A stretch of 55,411 nucleotides of DNA from Bacteroidia bacterium (GCA_026391255.1 JAPLDU010000024.1:1-55411); one strand, 5' to 3'. Shown: positions 1 through 8,762, counted from the first letter of the stretch. The notes: a model not told the origin generated them from the letters alone. Program-made: numbers and translations.

Positions 1-243
1 CAATAGGCATTAGGCAATAGGCATTAGGCAATAGTTTAAAGTTTATAAAGTTTGTAAAGTTCATAAAGTTATAATCCGTAAGTTATTAGTTGTGATATTG
101 ACATATTTGTTTAATTGTTTAATTGTTTATTTGTTTATTCGATTGTTCAAATGTTCGTTTGTTTGTTCGATTGTTCGAATGTTCATCCCTATCCTGATAC
201 CTGATACTTGATACCTGATATTAATAACTCATCACTCATTTAA
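1..243. repeat. Low-complexity intergenic repeat tract
   Basis: No gene is seen here. The stretch is a patchwork of short tandem words: an 'ataggcattaggca' type unit at 1-33, 'aaagtttgtaaagttcat' units at about 36-70, 'gtttgttcgattgttcgaat' units at about 110-185, and 'gatacctgatacttgat' units at about 195-222. The same word families recur in other gaps of this window. No promoter could be picked out with confidence for the downstream gene. Confidence 0.8.
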
Positions 244-1299
244 ATGGTTTCAACCGAAGTAATGTATTTTTCCATCTTCTGCCTCTTCATCACGGGAGTG
301 CTGGTTTTAGACCTGAAAGTGATAGGGAGGAGCAGTCACAGCATTACATTCAGGGAAGCCCTGATCTGGACCGCAGTATGGGTAAGTTGTGCTTTGATGT
401 TTTACTTCATTATCATGTTCCATGGTGAAAAGATCCACGGAATCAATAACCTTGAAGAGCTCAGAAACATTTGCCAACGATACCAGAGCCACCTTGTTCT
501 GAGCAATAACTACGCTGAAAGTCTTGACATGTACAGGCGGAACATGGCCACCGAATTTATTACCGGTTATCTGATCGAATATACCCTTTCCATGGATAAT
601 ATTTTTGTAATCATGATGATATTAAGTGCCTTCATGATAAAGGAAAAATATTATAAAAGAGTGCTTTTCTGGGGAATACTTGGAGCCATTGTACTCAGAT
701 GCATTTTTATATTTACCGGTTCTGCACTGATAAGTAAATCAATCCTTGTTCTGATAGCATTCGGATTATTCCTGATTTATTCAGGAATCAAAATGTATAT
801 TGACAGAAACAAAGATGATAAGATCGAACCCCAGCATCACTGGCTAGTCAAATATTTGTCAGTACATCTTCCAGTCTTCCCACGTTATGTGAAAGATCAT
901 TTTGTGGTGTACAAATCGAAAAAAGCATGGATCACTCCTTTGTTTATAGTGCTTATCCTGGTCGAGTTTACCGATCTCATTTTTGCCTTCGACTCCATCC
1001 CTGCTATTTTTGCCATTACCATTGACCCTTACGTGGTTTTCTTTTCAAATATCTTCGCAATAATCGGCTTACGATCCCTGTTCTTTTTATTGATCAGGAT
1101 CATATTCCTGTTCAGGTATTTAAAGACAGGAGTATCAGTGCTGCTGGTGTTTATCGGTATAAAATTAGTAACCAACCAATGGCTGCATGAAATTGGTTTT
1201 AAAACGGTTTATTCACTGTATTTTATAGTGGCAGTATTATCAGTCAGTATTCTCGCTTCAGTCCTGATCCCAAAGAAAACAGAAGCCGTAAATCAATAG
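244..1299 (+). CDS. TerC family integral membrane protein
   Basis: This is a 351-residue polytopic inner-membrane protein of the TerC/Alx family, which is linked to metal (manganese, tellurium) handling and membrane protein metalation; the exact substrate cannot be read from sequence. The family signatures are visible: GYLIEYTLSMDN around residues 108-119 and EFTDLIFAFDSIPAIFAI around 241-258, with acidic residues inside hydrophobic helices. About eight to nine hydrophobic segments are seen. A soluble insert of roughly 35 residues (about 65-100) lies between the early helices and the first signature. The ATG at 244 follows directly on repeat DNA. The stop codon abuts a dispersed repeat copy. 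Family assignment is firm; function is inferred. Confidence 0.93.
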   Translation: MVSTEVMYFSIFCLFITGVLVLDLKVIGRSSHSITFREALIWTAVWVSCALMFYFIIMFHGEKIHGINNLEELRNICQRYQSHLVLSNNYAESLDMYRRNMATEFITGYLIEYTLSMDNIFVIMMILSAFMIKEKYYKRVLFWGILGAIVLRCIFIFTGSALISKSILVLIAFGLFLIYSGIKMYIDRNKDDKIEPQHHWLVKYLSVHLPVFPRYVKDHFVVYKSKKAWITPLFIVLILVEFTDLIFAFDSIPAIFAITIDPYVVFFSNIFAIIGLRSLFFLLIRIIFLFRYLKTGVSVLLVFIGIKLVTNQWLHEIGFKTVYSLYFIVAVLSVSILASVLIPKKTEAVNQ

Positions 1300-1508
1300 A
1301 GTCTGTACATAGTATTCAATATTTTGATTAACGAATATCGATTACTCACAACTACTTATATTTTTTAAGGTTTTCGTGAAATCGCTTCGCTAAGTTAACG
1401 ATTTTATATTTTTGATGTTATCATTAAATCAGATGATTACACAAACTTCTTAAATCTAAAATCGTTAATCTTATTCTTAATTCAAAATTAATGACTTTAT
1501 GGACCGAC
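1300..1508 (+). repeat. Dispersed repeat family A, copy 1
   Basis: A roughly 209 bp element begins with GTCTGTACATA just after the TerC stop codon and ends with TTTATGGACCGAC, so its ends form an imperfect inverted repeat. Its core includes GTGAAATCGCTTCGCTAAG. A closely similar copy in the same orientation lies at 24460-24670 and inverted copies lie at 52529-52715 and 16357-16649. It has no coding capacity, so it behaves like a MITE or other non-autonomous element; the parent element is not in the window. Confidence 0.85.
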
Positions 1509-1553
1509 ATTAAATAGTCGCTTTCTGGACATCCTGATAATTTTGTTGAATAA

Positions 1554-1586
1554 TTTGCCTATGTGAATAAAAATTTATTAACTTTG
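1554..1586 (+). promoter_or_regulatory. Bacteroidota-type promoter for the T9SS cargo gene
   Basis: TTTG at 1554-1557 is followed after 21 bases by TAACTTTG at 1579-1586. This matches the Bacteroidota primary sigma factor consensus TTTG-N19-21-TAnnTTTG. It lies about 80 bases upstream of the ATG at 1667 and implies a 5' leader of about 70 nucleotides. Confidence 0.75.
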
Positions 1587-1666
1587 TTCATGGTTATGCA
1601 AAAGAAAACCCATTCATGCATTATAAATATAATTGATTTACAGAACTTACTTAATTATACTAATCC

Positions 1667-3277
1667 ATGAAAATAACATTTAATATCTTACTAATATCAT
1701 TTTTGACATTCATCTCTTCTGCCCTATTGCTGGCACAATCGCCTTTTTCCAAAGTTTATTATCTCGATACCGCTTCTGCACCGGTACATGCAAATTCAAT
1801 CGTGAGAACAACCGGTAATCATTATTTACTTGCAGGTGAGGAAAACTTAAATCCCTTAATCATAAAAACGTATACTTCGGGAAACATTATCTGGAGCAAG
1901 ACTTATGGATTGCATGGATCATTCTTTTGCCTCACAGGCACTTATGATTCCTGCTATGTTTTTGCCGGAAATATTTTCAATTCTGAAGACTCGGCAAGCA
2001 ATATATTCTGTGTCAAGATCAATTATGCAGGAGACACACTCTGGACAAGGGAAATTGATATGGGCATCAATGACTATGCTCTGAGTATTCAGCAAACAAA
2101 TGATAAGGGTTATATCCTTTGCGGATTTACCAGCCCGGATAATTATAATGCCGGATCCTGGGGAGAATATTATTACCATTATACCAATATTATTATCGCA
2201 AGGCTTGATTCTTCAGGTAATATAATGTGGGGAAAAATAATTTCGGGCGGTAATTATTCCGGTATTGCAATGTCAATAAAACAAATTCCTGACAGTGGAT
2301 TTATTGCCACCGGATCCTTAGCAGATTCCAATTCTGAACCATATTATACGTCAAAGTTCTTTCTGCTTAAGACAGACCCTTCCGGAAACATTATTTGGTT
2401 TAAAAAACACAATTGGACTGTTGATAATCCTTCTGTGGGTCTGGATTTGCTTGTGACAACTTCCGGCCTGCTTTATTATTTCTCTGCTAACGATTATGGG
2501 TGTGTTTTAATGAAATCTGATTTTTCTGGAAATGTAATCTGGGGAAAACAATATAATGTTTCTTCCGGAGGAGCTTTCAATCTGCCATTAACAAGAATGC
2601 ACCCTTGTTCTGATCAGGGATTCATTATTACAACCTGGAATGGTTTATTGAAAACGGACTCAACAGGAACCCTTGCCTGGACAAGCAGTTACTGGGTTTC
2701 TTCGGTTTCCGACTGTTTGGAGACTGCAGATAAAGGCTTCATTGTTCTTGGCAACGGACCAATTATTGTATTAAAATATAATCAACAACCTGAAATAGCC
2801 TTATTAAAGACCGATAGCCTTGGAAATACTTCCGAATGCTTTGAGGGAGCCGATTCAATAACATCTTCTCCGTTTTATATAAATATGATACAGGCTTCAT
2901 TTACTAAAACTATGGCAGGTACTATCAAAATGCAATACCCGCAAATTACAGATGTTTCAATACCCGAAAGAAATGGCTGTGTGGATGTGGTTGGTGGAAG
3001 CGTTAAAGAAAATCAACCGGACAATAATTTCTTTAAGGTATATCCTGATCCGTCAGACGGGCATTTTCAAATTATTTTTAACAGAGTTATGAACCTCGGA
3101 TGGATAAAAACTGAAATATACAATCCGATTGGCCAAAAAGTATATGAATCAGAAAATTCAGGTACTGACAGGTTACCGGTTAATCTTAATGGTGTTTCCG
3201 ATGGAATTTATTTTATCAGGGTCATGAATAACGGTAATATCAGCTCACAAAAAATAATCATTGACAGGAAAGATTAA
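1667..3277 (+). CDS. Secreted protein with T9SS type A sorting domain
   Basis: A 536-residue exported protein. Residues 1-24 form a Sec signal peptide ending LLLAQS. The body carries about six repeats of the form SGNIIWxKxY (for example SGNIIWSKTYG, SGNIMWGKIIS, SGNVIWGKQYN), a pattern typical of beta-propeller-like surface proteins in Bacteroidota. The last ~80 residues (from about YPDPSDGHFQ) form a type A sorting domain with the usual GIYFIRV element and a C-terminal KIIIDRKD, marking it as T9SS cargo for surface attachment or release. It stands alone with its own promoter. No enzymatic domain is recognised. Confidence 0.88.
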   Translation: MKITFNILLISFLTFISSALLLAQSPFSKVYYLDTASAPVHANSIVRTTGNHYLLAGEENLNPLIIKTYTSGNIIWSKTYGLHGSFFCLTGTYDSCYVFAGNIFNSEDSASNIFCVKINYAGDTLWTREIDMGINDYALSIQQTNDKGYILCGFTSPDNYNAGSWGEYYYHYTNIIIARLDSSGNIMWGKIISGGNYSGIAMSIKQIPDSGFIATGSLADSNSEPYYTSKFFLLKTDPSGNIIWFKKHNWTVDNPSVGLDLLVTTSGLLYYFSANDYGCVLMKSDFSGNVIWGKQYNVSSGGAFNLPLTRMHPCSDQGFIITTWNGLLKTDSTGTLAWTSSYWVSSVSDCLETADKGFIVLGNGPIIVLKYNQQPEIALLKTDSLGNTSECFEGADSITSSPFYINMIQASFTKTMAGTIKMQYPQITDVSIPERNGCVDVVGGSVKENQPDNNFFKVYPDPSDGHFQIIFNRVMNLGWIKTEIYNPIGQKVYESENSGTDRLPVNLNGVSDGIYFIRVMNNGNISSQKIIIDRKD

Positions 3278-3403
3278 TAAACTTGCTGAAACAGAGAATT
3301 GTGATGTCAATCAAATGGTAACAAAACTGATAGGCAACTTTAAAAAAATGAAAAGAAAATAGAAAGTTTGTAATTGTGAAAATTAATAATTCAAGAATTT
3401 GAT

Positions 3404-5419
3404 ATGATCCGTCAGGAAGCAGAAGTTATATTACAAAAGACATTCAAACTTAGTCATTTTTATGATGAGCAATGGACGACCATAGAAAAAATATTAAAAG
3501 GTGAAAGAGTACTTCTGATAGAAAAAACCGGATTCGGGAAATCATTATGTTTCCAGTTTCCTGCCGTTTTATTTAAAGGAACAACTGTAATATTTTCACC
3601 ACTGATCGCTCTGATGAGAGACCAGGTTAAAAAACTTACTTCTCTTGGAATTTCTGCCAGATGTGTAAATTGTGAACAAACACTGGAGGAAAACTCACAA
3701 ATAATAACAGATGCCAAAAACGGTAAAATAAAAATACTTTACATTGCGCCGGAAAGACAGGAAAATTCCGAATGGATTGAAGCAACCAGGCAAATGAATT
3801 TGTCTATGGTAGTTGTGGATGAAGCACATTGTATATCAGTTTGGGGACATGATTTCAGGCCGGCATTCCGACGAATAATAAATCTTGTCAATCTATTACC
3901 GGAAGGACTTCCTGTTTTAGCAACCACTGCAACAGCCACAAAAAAAGTCGAATCCGATATAGCTGAGCAAATGGGAAATAATCTGTCAATTATCAGAGGA
4001 ACCCTGATGCGTGACAATTTTAAGTTATACGTCATTAAAGTTAATTCCGAGGATGAAAAAATGATTTGGTTAGGGCAGTATTTAAATAAATTTCCAGGTT
4101 CAGGAATTCTTTATACAGGCACGAGAGTAGATACTGAGATTTATTCAAAATGGTTTGAGTACCTGAAAATACCCTCTGCCGGATACAACGCCGGACTTGA
4201 TGCTGAATCGAGAATTGCTATTGAGAATGGATTGATGAATAATCAATGGAAATGCGTTATTTCTACAAATGCTTTAGGCATGGGAATTGACAAACCGGAT
4301 ATCCGGTTTATCGTACACACTCAAATACCCCAGTCACCTGTTCATTATTACCAGGAAATTGGCAGAGCAGGAAGAGATGGACAGCCAACTCATATTATTC
4401 TCTTTTATAATCCGGAAGATAGAGAACTCCCGGAAGCATTTATCGAAGGAGGAAGGCCTGCAATATCAAAATATGAAAAGGTAATAATTGCCGTAAAAAA
4501 TGAAATGCTTGGCGAAAGAGAACTGATAAAAAAGACTAACCTGAAGCAGAATCAGATCAGAGTTATCAAAGCCGATCTGATTGAACAAAAAATAATTCGT
4601 GAAGTTACTATCGGAAAAAGTAAAAAGTTCGAATATATCACCGGAGCGCCTAAACTTAATACAAAAGCATTTGAAGAATTACGTGCAGGAAAAACAAGAG
4701 ATCTGGAAAAAATGATAGAGTATGTTGAAACCAATCAATCCCGGATGAAATATCTATGCGACTATCTCGGGGATTACTCTGCACATTCATTCAACAATTG
4801 TGATAATACAGGACTGAAAAAGATTACAGTTTCTGTTTCTCCCGAATGGAATCAGAAGTTGCAGGATTTTCGTGAGGATTATTTTCCGGAACTCGAAGTC
4901 GAAACAAAAGGAACAAATTTGGCAAATGGCGTTGCCGCTTCATATTATGGTATTTCAAATGTTGGAGGTGCATTACACAGAAGCAAATATGAAAATGGCG
5001 GTGACTTCCCCGATTTCCTGCTAAGATTAATTTTAAAAGCCTATCGAAAAAAGTTTGGACAGGAAAAATATGATTTGATCCTTTACGTGCCACCTACAAA
5101 ATCGGGCGACCTTGTTAAAAACTTCGCAATGAAAGTCTCTCAGGTATTAAAATTCCCCATCTACCACGATCTTACAAAGCAAAGAATTACAAGCGAGCAA
5201 AAGGTTTTTGAAAATTCATATTTAAAGCATGATAATGTCAAAGATGCTTTTGTTTATAATGCGCCCGATGAAATCAAAGGGAAAAGTATTTTATTGATTG
5301 ACGATATATTCGATAGCGGTGCAACGGTTAAGGAAATTGGAAGATATTTGTCCAATATCGGAGCAGTAAAAATTACACCTCTGGTTATTGCCAGAACAGT
5401 AGGAGGAGATTTAGTATGA
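3404..5419 (+). CDS. RecQ-like DNA helicase fused to a C-terminal phosphoribosyltransferase domain
   Basis: A 671-residue two-part protein. Residues 1-340 are a superfamily 2 RecQ core: Walker A TGFGKS (42-47), DEAH (139-142), ATTATAT (173-179) and motif VI QEIGRAGRDG (317-326). The RecQ zinc region (about 446-470) is degenerate: the family pattern C...CGxCDxC is reduced to NNCDNT, so most zinc ligands are gone. Residues 480-671 form a ComF-like PRTase domain with the PRPP-binding loop LLIDDIFDSGATVKE (630-644), preceded by LILYVPPTKSGD (558-569). Its stop overlaps the next ATG by four bases (ATGA, 5416-5419), so the two are translationally coupled. The RecQ half should unwind DNA; the PRTase half may act on nucleotides. 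Pairing of a PRTase with DprA recalls ShosTA defence; immunity is an inference. Confidence 0.9.
   Translation: MIRQEAEVILQKTFKLSHFYDEQWTTIEKILKGERVLLIEKTGFGKSLCFQFPAVLFKGTTVIFSPLIALMRDQVKKLTSLGISARCVNCEQTLEENSQIITDAKNGKIKILYIAPERQENSEWIEATRQMNLSMVVVDEAHCISVWGHDFRPAFRRIINLVNLLPEGLPVLATTATATKKVESDIAEQMGNNLSIIRGTLMRDNFKLYVIKVNSEDEKMIWLGQYLNKFPGSGILYTGTRVDTEIYSKWFEYLKIPSAGYNAGLDAESRIAIENGLMNNQWKCVISTNALGMGIDKPDIRFIVHTQIPQSPVHYYQEIGRAGRDGQPTHIILFYNPEDRELPEAFIEGGRPAISKYEKVIIAVKNEMLGERELIKKTNLKQNQIRVIKADLIEQKIIREVTIGKSKKFEYITGAPKLNTKAFEELRAGKTRDLEKMIEYVETNQSRMKYLCDYLGDYSAHSFNNCDNTGLKKITVSVSPEWNQKLQDFREDYFPELEVETKGTNLANGVAASYYGISNVGGALHRSKYENGGDFPDFLLRLILKAYRKKFGQEKYDLILYVPPTKSGDLVKNFAMKVSQVLKFPIYHDLTKQRITSEQKVFENSYLKHDNVKDAFVYNAPDEIKGKSILLIDDIFDSGATVKEIGRYLSNIGAVKITPLVIARTVGGDLV
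5401..5408 (+). promoter_or_regulatory. Strong Shine-Dalgarno-like sequence before the dprA-like gene
   Basis: AGGAGGAG lies inside the last codons of the RecQ-PRTase gene, seven bases before the ATG at 5416. Most genes in this window have no clear Shine-Dalgarno sequence, as is common in Bacteroidota, so this one stands out. It supports the chosen start and suggests that the second gene is well translated relative to the first. The bases also encode a plausible Gly-Gly-Asp, so it could be partly fortuitous. Confidence 0.55.
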
Positions 5420-6555
5420 ACAAAGAAGCAGCATATTGGATTACACTTGCACACTTGCCGGGATGGGGTCACTTGAAGATCAATAACCTCATTATTAAAT
5501 TCTACCACGAGAATAAACAAACCATTGAGGATTTTTTTCAATTATCAGAAAATGAATGGATAACGCAATATGGAATAGAATACAAGGAAATTGAAGATTT
5601 AAAGAAAGCTAAATCTGAATTGGCAAATAATGCCTTCTTAGCCGAATCGCTGTTAAATGAAGGTTACGAGTTGATTCCAATTACTTCACCGGAATATTCT
5701 AAGACTCTTAAAGACAATTTAAAGGCTGCACATGCACCAGCATTGTTATATGTCAAGGGAAATAAACAAATAATGCATGAAAAATCCATTGCTATTGTCG
5801 GTTCACGCAACGCCTCTGAAAAATCATTAGAGTTTACTGATAATATAGCTAAGCTGGCAAGTAAAGAATATAAAGTTGTTGTCAGTGGTTTTGCCAAAGG
5901 AGTGGATAAACAAGCACTGGATTCTGCAATAAATTACAAGGGACAAAGCATCATTGTACTACCGCAGGGTATAATGACTTTTGGCTCAGGATATCAAAAA
6001 TACTATAAGCAGATTGTTGAAGGTGATGTATTGGTATTAAGCACTTTTTTCCCGAAAGTACCATGGAAAGCGGAATTGGCCATGGCCCGAAATCCGGTTA
6101 TTTATGGGCTTGCTGATGAAATTTATGTTGCCGAGTCTTCTGAAAAAGGAGGAACATGGTCTGGTGTTGTTGACGGATTGAGAAAAAACAGAAAAATATA
6201 TGTGCGAAAACCAGAACCATCAGAAAACACGGCAAATAATTTATTGATACAAAAAGGAGCCATCGCAGTTGATTTTAACGGCAACCCTGTTCATAGTTAT
6301 CAACCGGTTGAAACAATAGAATTCACTTCTGTTGCAAATGAACCTGTTGCTGATTTTAAAAATAAAATTTTTGAATTGCTGAGTTATGGAGAATATTCCG
6401 CAAAGGACGTCATCAAAAAACTTCGACTTACCTGGACAGAAAAGAAACTCAGAGATTTTCTCAAAGCTCAGCAAGAAGTTGAAACCATTCATAAAAAGCC
6501 TTTACACTTTACGATGAAAAATTCAATAATTAAACAAAAAAAGCTCTTTGAATAA
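5416..6555 (+). CDS. DprA-like SLOG-fold protein, partner of RecQ-PRTase
   Basis: A 379-residue protein of the DprA/Smf (SLOG, Rossmann-like) family. DprA landmarks are IAIVGSRNAS (126-134), VVSGFAKGVDKQAL (155-168) and the region 176-263 ending in GLADEIYVAESSEKGGTWSG. It departs from transformation DprA: the usual GxGxxxxYPxxN stretch is replaced by PQGIMTFGSGYQKYY and the RNR motif reads MARNPV. An N-terminal helical region (1-75) and a C-terminal winged-helix-like region (about 315-365) flank the core. It is coupled to the RecQ-PRTase gene by a four-base overlap and a strong ribosome binding site. Known DprA proteins bind ssDNA and load RecA; in ShosTA a DprA-like protein is the partner of a PRTase toxin. 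The operon context favours a conflict or defence role over transformation, but this is inference. Confidence 0.85.
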   Translation: MNKEAAYWITLAHLPGWGHLKINNLIIKFYHENKQTIEDFFQLSENEWITQYGIEYKEIEDLKKAKSELANNAFLAESLLNEGYELIPITSPEYSKTLKDNLKAAHAPALLYVKGNKQIMHEKSIAIVGSRNASEKSLEFTDNIAKLASKEYKVVVSGFAKGVDKQALDSAINYKGQSIIVLPQGIMTFGSGYQKYYKQIVEGDVLVLSTFFPKVPWKAELAMARNPVIYGLADEIYVAESSEKGGTWSGVVDGLRKNRKIYVRKPEPSENTANNLLIQKGAIAVDFNGNPVHSYQPVETIEFTSVANEPVADFKNKIFELLSYGEYSAKDVIKKLRLTWTEKKLRDFLKAQQEVETIHKKPLHFTMKNSIIKQKKLFE

Positions 6556-6574
6556 TCAGGCGTAATTTGTTATG

Positions 6575-6700
6575 AGTGATGAGTGTTTCAGGGTTTCAGG
6601 GTTTCAGAGTTTCAGAGTTTCAGTGTTTCAGTGTTTCAGTGTTTCAGTGTTTCAGGATGAGTAATGAGTTTCGACTTACGACTTACGACTAATGACTTAT
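6575..6700. repeat. TTTCAGNG octamer tandem array and related words
   Basis: From about 6587 to 6656 the sequence is a tandem array of an 8 bp unit of the form TTTCAGGG, TTTCAGAG or TTTCAGTG, about nine copies, with point changes shared by neighbouring units, as expected from slippage or unequal exchange. It is followed by GACTTACGACTTACG-type 7 bp words. It separates the convergent DprA-like and rhomboid genes. Confidence 0.85.
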
Positions 6701-6703
6701 GAC

Positions 6704-7594
6704 TTACTCCTTCTTTCCGCTGGCATTGAACAGGATATCCTTTTCTTCTTTGCTGAGGCTTTCATAGCCTGATTTGGAAAGTTTGTCGAGAATACCATCA
6801 ATGCGCTCCTGTTTCATTTTTTTGGCTTCATTGTATTCCCAGTCGGTCATGTCGCGTACATGACTGACTTTCATTTTTTTTCTTCTTCTGAAAACTGAAG
6901 TAAGTGATTCAAATAACCTACTGTACAAATGAGTCAGGTCAACTCCTTTTTTTAACTGAACGGCAAACAGGTAACCATAAAATGCACCGCCAAGATGTGC
7001 AATATGTCCTCCCGAATTGCTGGAAGGTATACTTATCAGATCAAGAGCAATGGTAGCTATAGCAATGTATTTGAGTTTGATCTGCCCGATAAACATCAGG
7101 TTTAAAGGGTAATCAGGCCGGTAAGCGGAAATGGCGATCACAATTGCCATTACTGATGCAGATGCACCCAAAGCAACTGAATTTGGCAGGATGCCATTAA
7201 ACACAGGGAATATATTAAAAAAAAGAATATAAAAGGCAGCCCCCGTTAGCCCTCCAAGAACATAGACATAAGTAAGCTGTTTCTGGGTGAGGAAAAGCAG
7301 AAAGATTTTTCCAAACCAGAACAGCCACAACATATTTACCAGAATATGCAGGAAATTCTCGTGCAGGAACATATAACTGAATACCGTCCAGGGCTTAATT
7401 GCCAGGCTGCCCAGACTGGCCGGAACGGCGAGCCAGGTGATCAATGAGAATTGCCCGTTTGTAGCAGAATTCATCAGATAGAAAATGACCCCGACGATAT
7501 TCACTGCCAGGTAAACTCCTATATTAATATAAATGAGCCTGACCAACGACGAACCCTGCTTAAATGTCTGTTTTATATCATCAGTAATTGCCAT
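6704..7594 (-). CDS. Rhomboid family intramembrane serine protease
   Basis: A 296-residue polytopic membrane protein. The rhomboid catalytic dyad is visible: GASAS (143-147) with Ser145, and HIAHLGG (197-203) with His200. The conserved HExxxHxxxN pattern in HENFLHILVN (78-87) is present, and six hydrophobic segments span about residues 20-213. A basic cytosolic tail (about 214-296) follows. It should cleave transmembrane substrates within the inner membrane; its substrate is unknown. The gene is single, convergent with the DprA-like gene and divergent from trpS across a repeat tract. Length fits Bacteroidota rhomboids. Confidence 0.92.
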   Translation of the reverse strand: MAITDDIKQTFKQGSSLVRLIYINIGVYLAVNIVGVIFYLMNSATNGQFSLITWLAVPASLGSLAIKPWTVFSYMFLHENFLHILVNMLWLFWFGKIFLLFLTQKQLTYVYVLGGLTGAAFYILFFNIFPVFNGILPNSVALGASASVMAIVIAISAYRPDYPLNLMFIGQIKLKYIAIATIALDLISIPSSNSGGHIAHLGGAFYGYLFAVQLKKGVDLTHLYSRLFESLTSVFRRRKKMKVSHVRDMTDWEYNEAKKMKQERIDGILDKLSKSGYESLSKEEKDILFNASGKKE

Positions 7595-7730
7595 AAAAAT
7601 AGTTTATAAAGTTCGTAAAGTTTGTAAAGTTTATAAAGTTTGTAAAGTTCATAAAGTTTATAAGTCGTAAGTAATAAGTCATAAGTAAAACTCATAACTC
7701 ATAACTCATAATTCATAACTTAAATAAACG
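7595..7730. repeat. Low-complexity tract between rhomboid gene and trpS
   Basis: Tandem 9-10 bp words of the form AAAGTTTGTAAAGTTCAT (about 7600-7662) are followed by AAGTCATAAGTA and ACTCATAACTC words (about 7663-7720). The same words open this window and recur near 19120. The tract occupies the intergenic region of two divergent genes, where promoters are expected. Confidence 0.8.
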
Positions 7731-7738
7731 TATTTTTG
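7731..7738 (+). promoter_or_regulatory. Putative -7 element for trpS
   Basis: TATTTTTG fits the Bacteroidota -7 consensus TAnnTTTG, 34 bases before the trpS ATG. No good TTTG box is found 19-21 bases upstream, where the sequence is repeat DNA, so the promoter call is only moderate. Confidence 0.45.
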
Positions 7739-7772
7739 CTGACTTTATTAATAGCTTAATTTTTCTGAACAG

Positions 7773-8762
7773 ATGGAAACAGTTGTCAGCGGGATTAGAT
7801 CAACAGGAAACCTGCACCTCGGTAATTACTTCGGGGCGTTAAAAAATTTTCTGCGCATGCAGCATGAAAATCATTGTTATTTTTTTATTGCCGATTATCA
7901 TTCACTCACTACTCATCCTACCCCGGAAGACCTGCATGGAAGCAGCAAACAGGTGTTGGTCGAATACCTGGCAGCCGGTCTTGATCCTGAAATTGTAACC
8001 ATCTATATGCAGAGTGACATTCCTGAGATACCTGAATTATACCTGCTGCTGAATATGAACGCCTACAAGGGTGAACTGGAACGCTGCACATCATTCAAGG
8101 AAAAAATCAGGAATCAGACTGAAAATATTAATGCCGGCCTGCTTACCTATCCGGTACTTATGGCTGCTGATGTACTGATTCACCGTGCCACCAAAGTGCC
8201 GGTTGGCAAGGACCAGGAACAGCATCTCGAGATGATGCGGACTTTTGTCGCCCGTTTCAACCGTATGTACAAAACCGAATATTTTCCTGAACCTTTGGCA
8301 TACAATTTTGGTGAACAACTAATTAAAATACCAGGTCTTGACGGGAGTGGTAAAATGGGCAAATCGGAAGGTAACGGTATTTTCCTGGCTGACGACCCGG
8401 CCGCAATTCGTAAAAAAGTGATGCGTGCAGTAACTGACAGCGGCCCGTTGACCCCGGGGCAGGAAATGTCGGAACCTGTTCGTAACCTGTTCACCATCAT
8501 GCAGGTGGTTTCAACGCCTGAAACCATCAGCCATTTCAGGGAAAAATTTGATCATGCAGAGATCAGGTACGGAGACCTGAAACAACAACTGGCAGAAGAT
8601 ATCATTGCATTTACGTCACCAATCCGGGAAAAAATACTTCAGATATCAGCCGATAATAATTACCTGAAAAAAGTTGCCCGGCAGGGAGCTGAAAAAGCCC
8701 GCGAAAGCGCTTCCAAAACCATCAGGGAAGTCAGACAGATCATCGGTTTTAAGTCATTTTGA
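7773..8762 (+). CDS. trpS: Tryptophanyl-tRNA synthetase
   Basis: A 329-residue class I aminoacyl-tRNA synthetase that charges tRNA-Trp in the cytosol. The N-terminal GIRSTGNLHLGNYFGAL carries the HIGH-type motif HLGN (15-18), and the KMSKS-type motif is KMGKS (194-198) within GSGKMGKSEGN. Length matches the usual ~330 residues. No T-box or tryptophan attenuator could be seen upstream. It is followed by GAAGATTTGAG-type repeats rather than an obvious terminator. Confidence 0.97.
   Translation: METVVSGIRSTGNLHLGNYFGALKNFLRMQHENHCYFFIADYHSLTTHPTPEDLHGSSKQVLVEYLAAGLDPEIVTIYMQSDIPEIPELYLLLNMNAYKGELERCTSFKEKIRNQTENINAGLLTYPVLMAADVLIHRATKVPVGKDQEQHLEMMRTFVARFNRMYKTEYFPEPLAYNFGEQLIKIPGLDGSGKMGKSEGNGIFLADDPAAIRKKVMRAVTDSGPLTPGQEMSEPVRNLFTIMQVVSTPETISHFREKFDHAEIRYGDLKQQLAEDIIAFTSPIREKILQISADNNYLKKVARQGAEKARESASKTIREVRQIIGFKSF

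Noticed and set aside
5416-6555. Housekeeping DprA for natural transformation
   Set aside because: It remains possible, but the loss of typical motifs and tight coupling to a RecQ-PRTase fusion make a dedicated partner more likely; no competence gene is nearby.
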